From Pyramidobacter piscolens W5455 (GTDB taxonomy: Bacteria; Synergistota; Synergistia; Synergistales; Dethiosulfovibrionaceae): 64,000 nt of DNA. A program made the translations under genes and the position numbers. Each line of letters begins with the position of its first letter. Positions within the stretch are counted from its first letter, which is position 1. The stretch lies in NCBI RefSeq assembly GCF_000177335.1, contig NZ_ADFP01000135.1:37907-101906 (forward strand), in the 5' to 3' direction. The notes beneath the pieces were generated by a model. It did not search any database. It was not told the DNA's origin and saw only the letters and a program-made list of their open reading frames with translations. Shown in pieces: positions 9,011 to 16,523 of the stretch.

Positions 9011-9670
9011 GTGAACGATGAAATCTCGCGCCGACCGCGAATGCCCGACCGTGAGGAATATTATCAGCCGCGGCGGCGCGCGCCGTTTTTTCTGCGCGTG
9101 CTGGCGCAGCTGAGCGTGATGGTGATCTTTCTGGCGGCAGGTTATTATGGGGCCGATCTGTTTTTGAAGATGCTTGACCGCAAGAACGTGCTCAAACAGG
9201 AAAATATCGTCTCCAATACGGAGGACCTGCAGCGTCTCCTGGCGGCCGGGGATTCGAACGACAGCGTCGTGGGGCCGCGCAAAGAGCTTGTGGTATACCC
9301 GCTCGGGCGCGACGGCATGGTGAAAGCCAGCATGAAGGTCCTGTCCGAAGTGCAGGAAGACGAGATCGTCCAGGCCGTGAACGCGGTCTTCCGGGAATCT
9401 TCGGAAAGCTGGGCCAACGTGATCGAAGCGAAACACGTCTATCGCGACGGCATCGCCGTTTATCTTGATCTGCCGCAGGGCTTCGCCGCCGGCCTGGGAA
9501 AGATGTCCGAAGAGCGCGCTTTGCTGATGCTGACGGGAATCGTGCGCACGGTCGTGGAGAATTTCCTGCCGGTCAAACAGGTCTATTTCCTTCAGGAAGG
9601 CCGCTGGGTGCAGAACGTCGGCTCGATTCGCCTTTCCGACCCCTGGGGATTGGAAAACGCGAACGGCTGA
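9011..9670 (+). CDS. Membrane-anchored GerMN-domain protein
   Basis: The 219-residue protein has a basic N-terminus, one membrane segment (about residues 27-52) and a single extracytoplasmic GerMN domain (about 85-205). GerMN domains occur in spore-germination proteins and in many envelope proteins of non-spore-formers, where their role is unclear. The start is GTG with GAGGAG upstream. It lies 48 nt after the amidase gene and before rph, an arrangement I associate with Synergistota. Together with the amidase it probably acts in wall metabolism, which is inference. Confidence 0.75.
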   Translation: MNDEISRRPRMPDREEYYQPRRRAPFFLRVLAQLSVMVIFLAAGYYGADLFLKMLDRKNVLKQENIVSNTEDLQRLLAAGDSNDSVVGPRKELVVYPLGRDGMVKASMKVLSEVQEDEIVQAVNAVFRESSESWANVIEAKHVYRDGIAVYLDLPQGFAAGLGKMSEERALLMLTGIVRTVVENFLPVKQVYFLQEGRWVQNVGSIRLSDPWGLENANG

Positions 9671-9678
9671 ATGAGAGG

Positions 9679-9720
9679 TCAGCGCGCAGAAAACGCTCGT
9701 GCGCGCTGATCTTGTATTTT
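9679..9720 (+). terminator. Terminator or attenuator between the GerMN gene and rph
   Basis: A perfect 10-bp stem (9679-9688 with 9700-9709) is followed by TCTTGTATTTTT. It lies inside what is otherwise a tight gene run, so it may only reduce read-through. Confidence 0.7.
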
Positions 9721-9759
9721 TCAAAATTGCCGAGGACAGAGAAAAACTGTCCATCGTTT

Positions 9760-10515
9760 ATGGAGGCGAAAGAGATTCATACTTTGACGAGAGAACGGGC
9801 TGACGCGCTTCGCCCCGTGACCATGGAACGAAACTGGAACGTTTACGCCGAAGGCTCCTGCGTGATTTCCTGCGGGCGCACCAGAGTGCTCTGCACGGCT
9901 ACGGTGGAGGACAAAGTGCCGCCCTTTTTGCGCGGACAGGGCAAAGGCTGGGTGACGGCCGAATATTCGTTGTTGCCGCGCTCGACGATGACGCGCGTGC
10001 CGCGGGATTCCACAAAAGGGCGGATCAACGGACGCAGCCAGGAAATCCAGCGCCTCATCGGCCGTTCTCTGCGCGCCGCCGTGGATCTTGACGCGCTGGG
10101 CGAGCGCTGCGTCACGCTCGACTGCGACGTGATCCAAGCGGACGGCGGCACGCGCACCGCTTCGATCACCGGCGCCTATGTGGCGCTGGTCGACGCGCTG
10201 CGCTGGCTGCGCGGACAGGGGGCTTTCGAAAAATTGCCGCTCAAATCACCGGTGGCGGCCGTCAGCGTCGGAAAAGTGCGGGGGCAGCTGCTGCTGGATC
10301 TGTGTTACGAGGAAGACAGCACCGCCGAGGTCGATTTCAACGTCGTCATGAACGGACAGGGCGATTTTATCGAAGTGCAGGGAACGGGCGAAGGCGGCGT
10401 CTTCTCCCGCGAGGAGATGGCGGGGATGCTCGATCTGGCGTCGGCGGGGATCCACGAACTGATGGCGCTGCAGCGGCATGTGCTGCGGTGGGCTGACGAG
10501 GAGGTCCGTAAATGA
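9760..10515 (+). CDS. rph: Ribonuclease PH
   Basis: The 251-residue phosphorolytic 3'-5' exoribonuclease trims tRNA 3' ends. Family signatures are LRPV near the N-terminus, the run from YSLLPRST to [16 protein letters not shown], and [19 protein letters not shown] for the catalytic and phosphate-binding region. I chose the ATG at 9760; it adds about ten residues before the usual N-terminus and its SD is weak, so the start is uncertain. A TTG at 9712 lies within the terminator tail and is unlikely. The stop overlaps rdgB by 4 nt (ATGA). Confidence 0.93.
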   Translation: MEAKEIHTLTRERADALRPVTMERNWNVYAEGSCVISCGRTRVLCTATVEDKVPPFLRGQGKGWVTAEYSLLPRSTMTRVPRDSTKGRINGRSQEIQRLIGRSLRAAVDLDALGERCVTLDCDVIQADGGTRTASITGAYVALVDALRWLRGQGAFEKLPLKSPVAAVSVGKVRGQLLLDLCYEEDSTAEVDFNVVMNGQGDFIEVQGTGEGGVFSREEMAGMLDLASAGIHELMALQRHVLRWADEEVRK

Positions 10516-11123
10516 TCGTGATGGACGGCGTTTCACTGCAAAAATTGGTGATCGCCAGCGGCAACCGGCACAAGTACGAAGAGTTCTGCGCTCTTCTCGC
10601 GCCGCTCGGGATCGAGCTGATCTTCGGCGGCGGTTGCGAACGCCCGCTGAACGTGGAGGAGACCGGCGCCACTTTTCTGGAAAACGCGGCGCTGAAAGCC
10701 TGCGCCTGGGCAAAACATACGGGGCTGCCCGCCATCAGCGACGACAGCGGCATCGAAGTGCGCGCGCTGGACTGGCGGCCGGGCATTTATTCTTCGCGTG
10801 TCGGCGGCGAAGACGACGAAGCCTGCCGCCAGTGGCTGATCGCCAACATGGCCGACAAGTCGGACCGTTTCGCCCGCTACGCTGCGGCGCTCGTGCTGGC
10901 CTTTCCCGACGGAAGCGTTCATTGGCGGACGCTGGCCTACTGCAACGGCCGCGTGATTCAGGAGAAGCGCGGCGGGAACGGCTTCGGCTACGACCCGCTT
11001 TTCATTCCCGAAGGATATGACCTGACGTTCGGCGAGCTGCCGGCGGAGACGAAAGCGAAATTGTCGCACCGGGCCAAGGCGTCGCAGGCTTTTATCGAAA
11101 TGCTGCACGGCCTGAAAAGCTGA
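10512..11123 (+). CDS. rdgB: XTP/dITP diphosphatase (RdgB/HAM1 family)
   Basis: The 203-residue house-cleaning pyrophosphatase removes ITP, dITP and XTP so they are not built into nucleic acid. Family motifs are [11 protein letters not shown] at the N-terminus (usually ASxNxxK), the metal-binding [19 protein letters not shown], and [11 protein letters not shown]. Its ATG overlaps the rph stop as ATGA. The pairing rph-rdgB is widespread, so this is a translationally coupled RNA and nucleotide quality unit. Confidence 0.95.
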   Translation: MIVMDGVSLQKLVIASGNRHKYEEFCALLAPLGIELIFGGGCERPLNVEETGATFLENAALKACAWAKHTGLPAISDDSGIEVRALDWRPGIYSSRVGGEDDEACRQWLIANMADKSDRFARYAAALVLAFPDGSVHWRTLAYCNGRVIQEKRGGNGFGYDPLFIPEGYDLTFGELPAETKAKLSHRAKASQAFIEMLHGLKS

Positions 11124-11191
11124 AAAGTCAGGCGCGCAGACATGCCTCTTGAGGTCGCCCCGCTGGACGATTTTCCCCCGGCGGAATTTTG

Positions 11192-11200
11192 TGGTAGAAT
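11192..11200 (+). promoter_or_regulatory. Extended -10 promoter for secG
   Basis: TGGTAGAAT within TTTTGTGGTAGAAT resembles the motif before tRNA-Ile and ompH. There is no good -35. It gives a 5' UTR of about 60 nt. Confidence 0.5.
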
Positions 11201-11266
11201 CATTCGGAATTCATCGGGTAAGATGGATACGAAAAACTCAGTAAAAATTTTCGGAGGTGCGCTCCA

Positions 11267-11488
11267 GTGAAAACTTTTCTTGCGATTGTCCAGATTCTCC
11301 TGTGCGTGGTGCTGATGATCGTGGTCATGCTTCAGCCGCGCAAACAGGGCCGCGGCGGTATCTTCGGCGGAGCAACGCTGGCCGATCCTACGGCCAACCA
11401 GTGGTCCCGCTTTTCCGGCCTGTCCAAGATCACCGTGGTCGTCTGCGCTCTGTTCATGCTCAATTCCCTTGTTCTGATCGTTCTCTAA
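11267..11488 (+). CDS. secG: Preprotein translocase subunit SecG
   Basis: This 73-residue protein has two membrane segments (about 3-21 and 52-72) joined by a cytoplasmic loop with the SecG signature GRGGIFGG. It is the small accessory subunit of SecYEG and eases SecA-driven export. The start is GTG, with GGAGGTG 7-8 nt upstream. It has its own promoter and is followed 22 nt later by the nicotinate phosphoribosyltransferase gene, probably in the same transcript. Confidence 0.93.
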   Translation: MKTFLAIVQILLCVVLMIVVMLQPRKQGRGGIFGGATLADPTANQWSRFSGLSKITVVVCALFMLNSLVLIVL

Positions 11489-11510
11489 ATACGAAAGAGA
11501 TCCGTGTTCA

Positions 11511-12548
11511 ATGTCAACTGCAAGCATCGAAACTTTGAAAGACGTCGCGTCGGTAGAAGTTTCCCCTGACCGTCTGCCCAGCGCAACGCATGAGGAAATT
11601 CTCAACGGTCTGACCACGGACATTTATTTCATCAGGACCCGCGATCTGCTTGACCATATGGGGCTTCTCAACACCCCGGTCGTGGCGGAGGTATTCGCCC
11701 GCCGCAGCGGCATTTTCGCCGGCGCGGAGGAGACGGCGCGCCTTCTCCGCGGGAAAAACGTCCGCATCGACGCCGTTCCCGAGGGCACGCCTTTCAAGCC
11801 GAAAGATACGCTGATGCGCCTGACCGGGCCGTACGGCGCTTTCGGCATGTACGAGACCACGCTGCTGGGCATGCTGGCGTCTTCGACCAGCTGGGCGACG
11901 GCGGCCCGCGAGTGCGTCGAAGCCGCGGACGGCAAGCCCGTACTCTGTTTCGGCGCGCGGCACGTTCATCCCGCGGTCGCGCCCGTGATGGAGCGTATCG
12001 CCGTGAAAGTCGGCGGCTGCGCCGGGGCCAGCTGTATCCTCGGCGCCAAACTGCTGGGACAGAACCCTTCCGGCACCATTCCTCACGCGGCGATCCTGAT
12101 GGCCGGTGACACGCTCAAACTGGCTAAAGTGTACGACGAGATCACGCCGGCCGGCGAAACGCGCGTCGTGCTCGTCGATACGTTCAAGGACGAGAGCGAA
12201 GAAGCGCTCCGCGTCGCCCAGGCGCTTGGGCCGCATCTTGGCGCCATTCGTCTGGACACGCCCAGCGAGCGCGGCGGCGTTACTCCCGAATTGATCCGCG
12301 AGGTCCGTTACCGCCTCGACATGGCCGGGTTTAAACACGTCAAGATCGTCGCGACGGGCGGCTTGACGCCCGAGCGGATCCGCGTCCTTTCCGAGGCCGG
12401 AGCCGACACTTTCGGCGTGGGCAGCTACATCTGCCACGGCGCTCAGATCGACATGACGCTCGATCTCAAAGAAGTTGACGGAAAACCCGTGGCAAAACGA
12501 GGCAGATTGCCCGGACCACTGGACAATCCGCTGCTTGTGAGAGTATAA
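11511..12548 (+). CDS. pncB: Nicotinate phosphoribosyltransferase, short form
   Basis: The 345-residue enzyme joins nicotinate and PRPP to give nicotinate mononucleotide in NAD salvage. It belongs to the shorter NAPRTase class. Visible features are the H-rich CFGARHVHPAV segment, the substrate-binding SGTIPHA, and the TIM-barrel phosphate motifs ATGGLTPERI and GVGSYI at the C-terminal end. The SD is weak (GAAAGAGA). A nicotinamidase (26869-27438) supplies its substrate, and Prs (44757-45728) supplies PRPP. The last codons overlap the promoter of the ribosomal genes. Confidence 0.9.
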   Translation: MSTASIETLKDVASVEVSPDRLPSATHEEILNGLTTDIYFIRTRDLLDHMGLLNTPVVAEVFARRSGIFAGAEETARLLRGKNVRIDAVPEGTPFKPKDTLMRLTGPYGAFGMYETTLLGMLASSTSWATAARECVEAADGKPVLCFGARHVHPAVAPVMERIAVKVGGCAGASCILGAKLLGQNPSGTIPHAAILMAGDTLKLAKVYDEITPAGETRVVLVDTFKDESEEALRVAQALGPHLGAIRLDTPSERGGVTPELIREVRYRLDMAGFKHVKIVATGGLTPERIRVLSEAGADTFGVGSYICHGAQIDMTLDLKEVDGKPVAKRGRLPGPLDNPLLVRV

Positions 12549-12549
12549 T
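12520..12549 (+). promoter_or_regulatory. Strong promoter of rplM-rpsI
   Basis: TGGACA (12520-12525), an 18-bp spacer and a consensus TATAAT (12544-12549). The -10 box contains the TAA stop of the preceding gene. Confidence 0.8.
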
Positions 12550-12555
12550 ATCCAA

Positions 12556-12736
12556 TTGTGAGAAACGCGCCTCCTCGTTCGAGCTCTGGTAGAGTTGTCA
12601 CACACTTCCCTACGGCCTCTGATCGATGAAGTGACGGTTGCGCTCCAAACACTGGATCATCTTGGGTTCCCCAGAGCCCGGCGGTCCGATCTCATGCAGT
12701 ATCTCAAAACAAGAATGTAAAAGGAGAGTGTTTCGA
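12556..12736 (+). promoter_or_regulatory. Long structured 5' leader of rplM
   Basis: About 180 nt lie between the predicted transcription start and the rplM ATG. A long-range 7-bp pairing (GCTCTGG 12583-12589 with CCAGAGC 12671-12677) encloses a second helix (GTCAC 12597-12601 with GTGAC 12631-12635). This resembles the layout of ribosomal-protein autoregulatory leaders, for example those bound by L13, but I do not recognise it as a known family. Confidence 0.4.
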
Positions 12737-13171
12737 ATGACCGGCAACCGGACATTCATGGCTCGCAAAGAGACCGTTCAGCGGAACTGGTTTCTGATCG
12801 ACGCCACCGGCGTCCCCGCGGGACGTTTGGCTTCGCGCGTCGCTCTGATCCTCACGGGCAAGAACAAGCCCATCTATACGCCTCACGTCGATACGGGGGA
12901 CTTCGTCGTCATCATCAACGCCGACAAGGTCGGCCTGACCGGCAACAAACTGGAGACTTCCAAGGTCCATTCCTACAGCGGCTTTCCCGGCGGATTCAAG
13001 GAAATGACCTACGGCGAGGCGATGAAGCGCAGCTCTGTGCGCCTGCTTGAGCGTATCATCAAGGGAATGCTTCCCAAACACAATCATCTGAACTTCGGGC
13101 GCAAGCTGAAAGTCTACGCCGGCGCCAATCATCCTCACGCGGCCCAGAAGCCCGTGACGATCACTCTGTAA
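12737..13171 (+). CDS. rplM: 50S ribosomal protein L13
   Basis: The 144-residue early-assembly large-subunit protein shows the family run RNWFLIDATGVPAGRLAS at the N-terminus, GDFVVIINA in the middle, and LPKHNHLNFGRKLKVYAG toward the end. AAAAGGAG precedes the ATG by 10 nt. A frame extension further upstream runs through the leader and has no SD. It forms the standard rplM-rpsI pair with the next gene, 16 nt downstream. Confidence 0.97.
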   Translation: MTGNRTFMARKETVQRNWFLIDATGVPAGRLASRVALILTGKNKPIYTPHVDTGDFVVIINADKVGLTGNKLETSKVHSYSGFPGGFKEMTYGEAMKRSSVRLLERIIKGMLPKHNHLNFGRKLKVYAGANHPHAAQKPVTITL

Positions 13172-13187
13172 AGAAGGAGGAGATTCG

Positions 13188-13580
13188 ATGGCTACTTCTT
13201 ATTACTGGGGTACGGGGCGCCGCAAGAACGCGATCGCCCGCGTCCATATCGCCGCCGGCGAAGGCAAGTTCCTGGTCAACGGCCGCGAGACCGCCGAGTA
13301 CTTCCCTCGCCACAACTGGCTGAGCGGCGCTCTGTCTCCTCTGGTCGTGACGGGGCTCGAGGGCAAGGTCGACGTATTCGTCAACGCCCAGGGCGGCGGC
13401 CTCACCGGCCAGTCCGGCGCGATCAGCCTCGGCTTGGCCCGCGCGCTTCTGAAGATGAATCCCGATCTTCGTCCCGTGCTGAAGAAGGCGGGGCTCCTTA
13501 CCCGCGACCCGCGCATGGTCGAACGCAAAAAGTTCGGTCAAAAGGGCGCCCGCGCGAAGTTCCAGTTCAGCAAGCGTTAA
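13188..13580 (+). CDS. rpsI: 30S ribosomal protein S9
   Basis: The 130-residue small-subunit protein has YYWGTGRRKNAIARVH near the start, GGGLTGQSGAISLGLARAL in the middle, and the C-terminal Lys/Arg tail ending FQFSKR that reaches the decoding centre and P-site tRNA. GAAGGAGGAG lies just upstream of the ATG. A terminator follows. Confidence 0.98.
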   Translation: MATSYYWGTGRRKNAIARVHIAAGEGKFLVNGRETAEYFPRHNWLSGALSPLVVTGLEGKVDVFVNAQGGGLTGQSGAISLGLARALLKMNPDLRPVLKKAGLLTRDPRMVERKKFGQKGARAKFQFSKR

Positions 13581-13598
13581 TTTTTTTTCGACAGAAAA

Positions 13599-13633
13599 GC
13601 AGTCCGGTACATGTGCGCCGGGCTGCTTTTTTC
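13599..13633 (+). terminator. Terminator of rplM-rpsI
   Basis: A 10-bp stem with one G-U pair (13599-13608 with 13619-13628), then a T-run. Confidence 0.88.
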
Positions 13634-13645
13634 ATGTCTGCCTCT

Positions 13646-13673
13646 TGACACGGAGCGCGTGAAGAGTATAATT
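13646..13673 (+). promoter_or_regulatory. Consensus promoter of tRNA-Asn
   Basis: Exact TTGACA (13646-13651), a 16-bp spacer and exact TATAAT (13668-13673) end 19 bp before the tRNA. Confidence 0.92.
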
Positions 13674-13692
13674 CTTTCCATTCTTAATGAAT

Positions 13693-13768
13693 TCCTCGAT
13701 AGCTCAGTCGGCAGAGCGGGTGACTGTTAATCACTAGGTCGCAGGTTCAAGTCCTGCTCGAGGAGCCA
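13693..13768 (+). tRNA. tRNA-Asn (anticodon GTT), CCA encoded
   Basis: The cloverleaf has acceptor TCCTCGA/TCGAGGA, D stem GCTC/GAGC, anticodon loop CTGTTAA (anticodon GTT), T arm GCAGG-TTCAAGT-CCTGC and an encoded CCA. Single gene with its own promoter and terminator. Confidence 0.97.
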
Positions 13769-13776
13769 GAAAACTG

Positions 13777-13812
13777 AAGGCCCTGACGCAAAAAAACGTC
13801 AGGGCCTTTTCG
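13777..13812. terminator. Bidirectional terminator between tRNA-Asn and the glutaredoxin gene
   Basis: A perfect 12-bp stem (13777-13788 with 13797-13808) with an A-rich loop and T residues on the plus strand. It lies between convergent genes and can serve both. Confidence 0.85.
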
Positions 13813-13841
13813 TATGCGGACTTTTCGGCGTGCGGAAATTT

Positions 13842-14090
13842 TTACAGCAGCGATTCCCAGTCGAGGGTGAGCGAGCCGTCTTCCCTGACCACGCAGGGGA
13901 CGCCGACGAAGTGTTCTTGACGAGCTTCGGCGAAGACGTCTTCCGTGTCGCGCAGTTTGAGAAACTCTTTCAGCGTCTTGATGTCGGCGTCGATGTCGCG
14001 GAATTCGAAATCGACGCCGCGCGCTTTGTACTCGCGCAGCGCGTCGACGGTGTCGGGGCAGTTCATGGTGCCATAGACGATGACTTTCAT
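13842..14090 (-). CDS. Glutaredoxin-like thiol protein with CPDT motif
   Basis: The 82-residue thioredoxin-fold protein has an N-terminal strand, then the active-site motif NCPDT (Cys11), a helix, and the cis-proline region VGVPCVV. Relatives in this small family usually carry CPDC. Here the second cysteine is Thr, so only a monothiol or glutathione-type reaction is possible at that site, although another Cys sits in VGVPC. AAGGAGGAA precedes the ATG. It lies 51 nt downstream of mutY on the same strand. The substrate is unknown. Confidence 0.75.
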   Translation of the reverse strand: MKVIVYGTMNCPDTVDALREYKARGVDFEFRDIDADIKTLKEFLKLRDTEDVFAEARQEHFVGVPCVVREDGSLTLDWESLL

Positions 14091-14141
14091 GGAAAATTCC
14101 TCCTTGGAATGAAATGGGCACGCTTCAACAAAAACGGCAAT

Positions 14142-15239
14142 TTACCGAACCGGCGGGAAAAGTTCGAGCTGCTTCTCGCCGGATTCCCCGAGCGCTTTCT
14201 GAACGAGGCGCTTCAAGCCGGCCGGCATGGGGAAATCGGCCAGCTCATCCGCGGAAAACGCATCGCACCCGGCCGGCGGCTGCAGCATGCGGCAGCTCCA
14301 CAGATGAAGGCGCACCTGCCAGCACGTGAACTTCAAAGTCTCTTCCAGCTCAAGGTCGAGACATGGGGCGGTAAGCCGCAGCTCGGCGGTCAGCCGGGAA
14401 AGACAGCTTTCGGCGCTTTCGTCCGCCTCGCCGCGGAGCCATGGGATCTCGTAAAATCTGGACCACAAACCGCCGGCGGGGCGGCGGCGCACGGCGCAGC
14501 CATGGGGGACGAGGATCAGCAGCGCCGCGCCGCGGCGCCGCTCGACAACGTTCCGGCGCGTGCTGACGGGACGCTGCGCCTGCGTGCCGGCCGCCTGTGC
14601 GGCACACAGGCGGCTGACGGGGCATTGGCCGCATTGGCAGGTCGTTCCCGGCGTGCAGACGGTCGCTCCCAATTCCATGAACGCTTGAGTCAAAATATGC
14701 GGCGAGCCCAGCTTCAAAATGGCCGCGGCGTGGGCGGCGATCAGCGCCGTCCCTTTGGCCCTGGCGGGGTCATCCGGCATGTCCAGCAGCCTCGAGAACA
14801 CGCGCCTGACGTTGCCGTCGATGGCCGGGACCGGCAAGTCGAAAGCGATGGAACAGACGGCGCCGACGGTGTACGGTCCCAGTCCGGGGAGCGAGCGCAG
14901 GAATTCTTCGTCGGCGGGCAGCGTTTTCAGTCCGGCCCCGCTGACGAGCCGAGCGGCGCGGCGGAGGTTGCGGGCGCGGCTGTAATAGCCCAGCCCCTGC
15001 CAGCAGGCCAGAACGTCGTCTTCGCTTGCCGAAGCGAGCGACGTCAGCGTGGGAAAACGTTCCATCCAGCGCGCGTAAAAGCTTTTCACCCGTTCGACCT
15101 GGGTCTGCTGGAGCATGGCTTCGGAGACGAGGATATGGTAGGGATCGCGGTCGAGGCGCCAGGGCAGGTCGCGCTTGTGGGAATTGTACCATGCGGTCAG
15201 CGCTTCGGCGGCTTCGAGATGAAACTTTTCGGCGCTCAT
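14142..15239 (-). CDS. mutY: A/G-specific adenine DNA glycosylase MutY
   Basis: The 365-residue base-excision enzyme removes adenine paired with 8-oxoG. Visible parts are the catalytic Glu region SEAMLQQTQV, the helix-hairpin-helix LPGLGPYTVGAV with the catalytic Asp in PAIDGNVRRV, an iron-sulfur cysteine cluster near residues 195-212, and a C-terminal NUDIX-like 8-oxoG domain. The cluster reads C-x5-C-x-C-x2-C-x5-C, one residue longer than the usual C-x6-C-x2-C-x5-C and with an extra Cys. No SD is visible before the ATG. It precedes the glutaredoxin-like gene and is divergent from hypA; the promoter should lie within 15240-15440. Confidence 0.93.
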   Translation of the reverse strand: MSAEKFHLEAAEALTAWYNSHKRDLPWRLDRDPYHILVSEAMLQQTQVERVKSFYARWMERFPTLTSLASASEDDVLACWQGLGYYSRARNLRRAARLVSGAGLKTLPADEEFLRSLPGLGPYTVGAVCSIAFDLPVPAIDGNVRRVFSRLLDMPDDPARAKGTALIAAHAAAILKLGSPHILTQAFMELGATVCTPGTTCQCGQCPVSRLCAAQAAGTQAQRPVSTRRNVVERRRGAALLILVPHGCAVRRRPAGGLWSRFYEIPWLRGEADESAESCLSRLTAELRLTAPCLDLELEETLKFTCWQVRLHLWSCRMLQPPAGCDAFSADELADFPMPAGLKRLVQKALGESGEKQLELFPPVR

Positions 15240-15477
15240 CGGCGGGGCGCATTCCGCGGGGCGGCCGCAGCGTCGCCTTGCGAAGAAAAAAGTTGGCGGG
15301 CGGTGAAATGGCGTTTGGGCACGTGAATGACCTCTGGCATAGTTCTGGAATGAAAGCGAAGCAACGCTATTATATCAGCCTCCGCGTTTCGGAGAACAAT
15401 GATTTGCGACAAAACGCGCCGGCGCCGCCATTTTTTTGCCGCCGTGTAGTAGAATAAGTAAGTTGGGAGGTGGACTG

Positions 15478-15840
15478 ATGCATGAGTTCTCGCTGGTGAA
15501 GGCGGTCATCGATTCCGTCGAGTCTTTGGCGGAAGAGAACGGCTGGAAGAGAATAGAAAAAGTGACGCTGCGCATCGGCGCCATGCGTCAGGTCGTGCCG
15601 GAGATCATGAGATTTGCCTTTGCGGCGGCGTCTCGGGATTCGCGGCTGCAGGGCGCGGAATTGGACATCGAGGCGGTTCCGATTCTCGTCTGCTGTCCGC
15701 GCTGCGGCCGCAAGTGGGGCGAAGAACGCATGAGCGTGCTGTGCCCCTTCTGCGGTTCGCCCGACGCGCAGATGGAGCAGGGCATGGAACTGAACATTGA
15801 TTCGATCGAGGTGGAAGACGATGACACGAAAAAAAATTGA
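15478..15840 (+). CDS. hypA: Hydrogenase nickel chaperone HypA
   Basis: The 120-residue protein delivers nickel to [NiFe]-hydrogenase together with HypB. It starts with the obligatory MHE (Ni ligand His2) and has two CxxC zinc motifs (CPRC and CPFC, about residues 65-87). GGGAGG sits 8 nt before the ATG. Its 3' end overlaps hypB by 20 nt. No hydrogenase structural genes or hypCDEF are in the window, so the target is elsewhere or the pair serves another nickel enzyme. Confidence 0.93.
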   Translation: MHEFSLVKAVIDSVESLAEENGWKRIEKVTLRIGAMRQVVPEIMRFAFAAASRDSRLQGAELDIEAVPILVCCPRCGRKWGEERMSVLCPFCGSPDAQMEQGMELNIDSIEVEDDDTKKN

Positions 15841-16492
15841 CGTACAGCAGGCCGTTATGGCGGCGGATCTGGGCTACGCGCAGAAAATCAGGGAGCTTCT
15901 CGCCGAAAAGGGAGTCCTGATGGTCAATCTGATCGGTTCTCCCGGCTCCGGCAAAACGATGCTGCTGGAGCGGACGCTGACCGGCCTCGATCTGAAGTGC
16001 GCCGTGATCGAAGGCGACGTGGCCACCGACCGCGACGCGCAGCGGATCAGGGCGACCGGCACGCCCAGCGTGCAGATCAACACGAACGGCGGCTGCCACC
16101 TGGAAGCGAATTGGGTGGCCGACACGCTGGAACAGCTGCCGCTCGACGAACTCGATCTGATCTTCGTGGAAAACGTGGGCAACCTGGTCTGCCCCGCCGA
16201 GTTCGATATCGGCGAAGACTGCAAGGTGGCCGTCTCCAGCCTGCCCGAAGGTTCCGACAAGCCGCTCAAGTACCCGCTGCTTTTCTCCGAAGCGGGCGCC
16301 GTCGTGCTGACGAAAATCGATCTGAAACCGTACGTCGATTTTGACGAGACGCTTTACTGGGACGACGTCACGCGCCTCAACCCCAAGGCGCGCCGCCTGC
16401 GCCTGTCCAGCGTCAGCGGCGAAGGCCTGGAGTTCTGGATCAAGATGCTGTACGACTGGCGCGAGGCGAAAAAGTCTTGTCGAGAAGTATGA
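15821..16492 (+). CDS. hypB: Hydrogenase nickel incorporation GTPase HypB
   Basis: The 223-residue SIMIBI-class GTPase uses GTP hydrolysis to load nickel onto hydrogenase precursor. The P-loop GSPGSGKT is at residues 39-46, then EGDVATD, the metal-binding NGGCHLEANW at the dimer interface, ENVGNLVCP and the base-recognition TKIDL. There is no N-terminal His-rich nickel store. I chose the ATG at 15821 with GAGGTGG upstream, inside the end of hypA. pcrA follows after 31 nt. Confidence 0.94.
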   Translation: MTRKKIDVQQAVMAADLGYAQKIRELLAEKGVLMVNLIGSPGSGKTMLLERTLTGLDLKCAVIEGDVATDRDAQRIRATGTPSVQINTNGGCHLEANWVADTLEQLPLDELDLIFVENVGNLVCPAEFDIGEDCKVAVSSLPEGSDKPLKYPLLFSEAGAVVLTKIDLKPYVDFDETLYWDDVTRLNPKARRLRLSSVSGEGLEFWIKMLYDWREAKKSCREV

Positions 16493-16523
16493 TGGGACGG
16501 CCGGGAATGTATGAGGAACGCAG

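Noticed and set aside
9712..9759. TTG start of rph upstream of the chosen ATG
   Set aside because: It falls in the T-rich tail of the preceding hairpin and would add residues unlike any RNase PH N-terminus.
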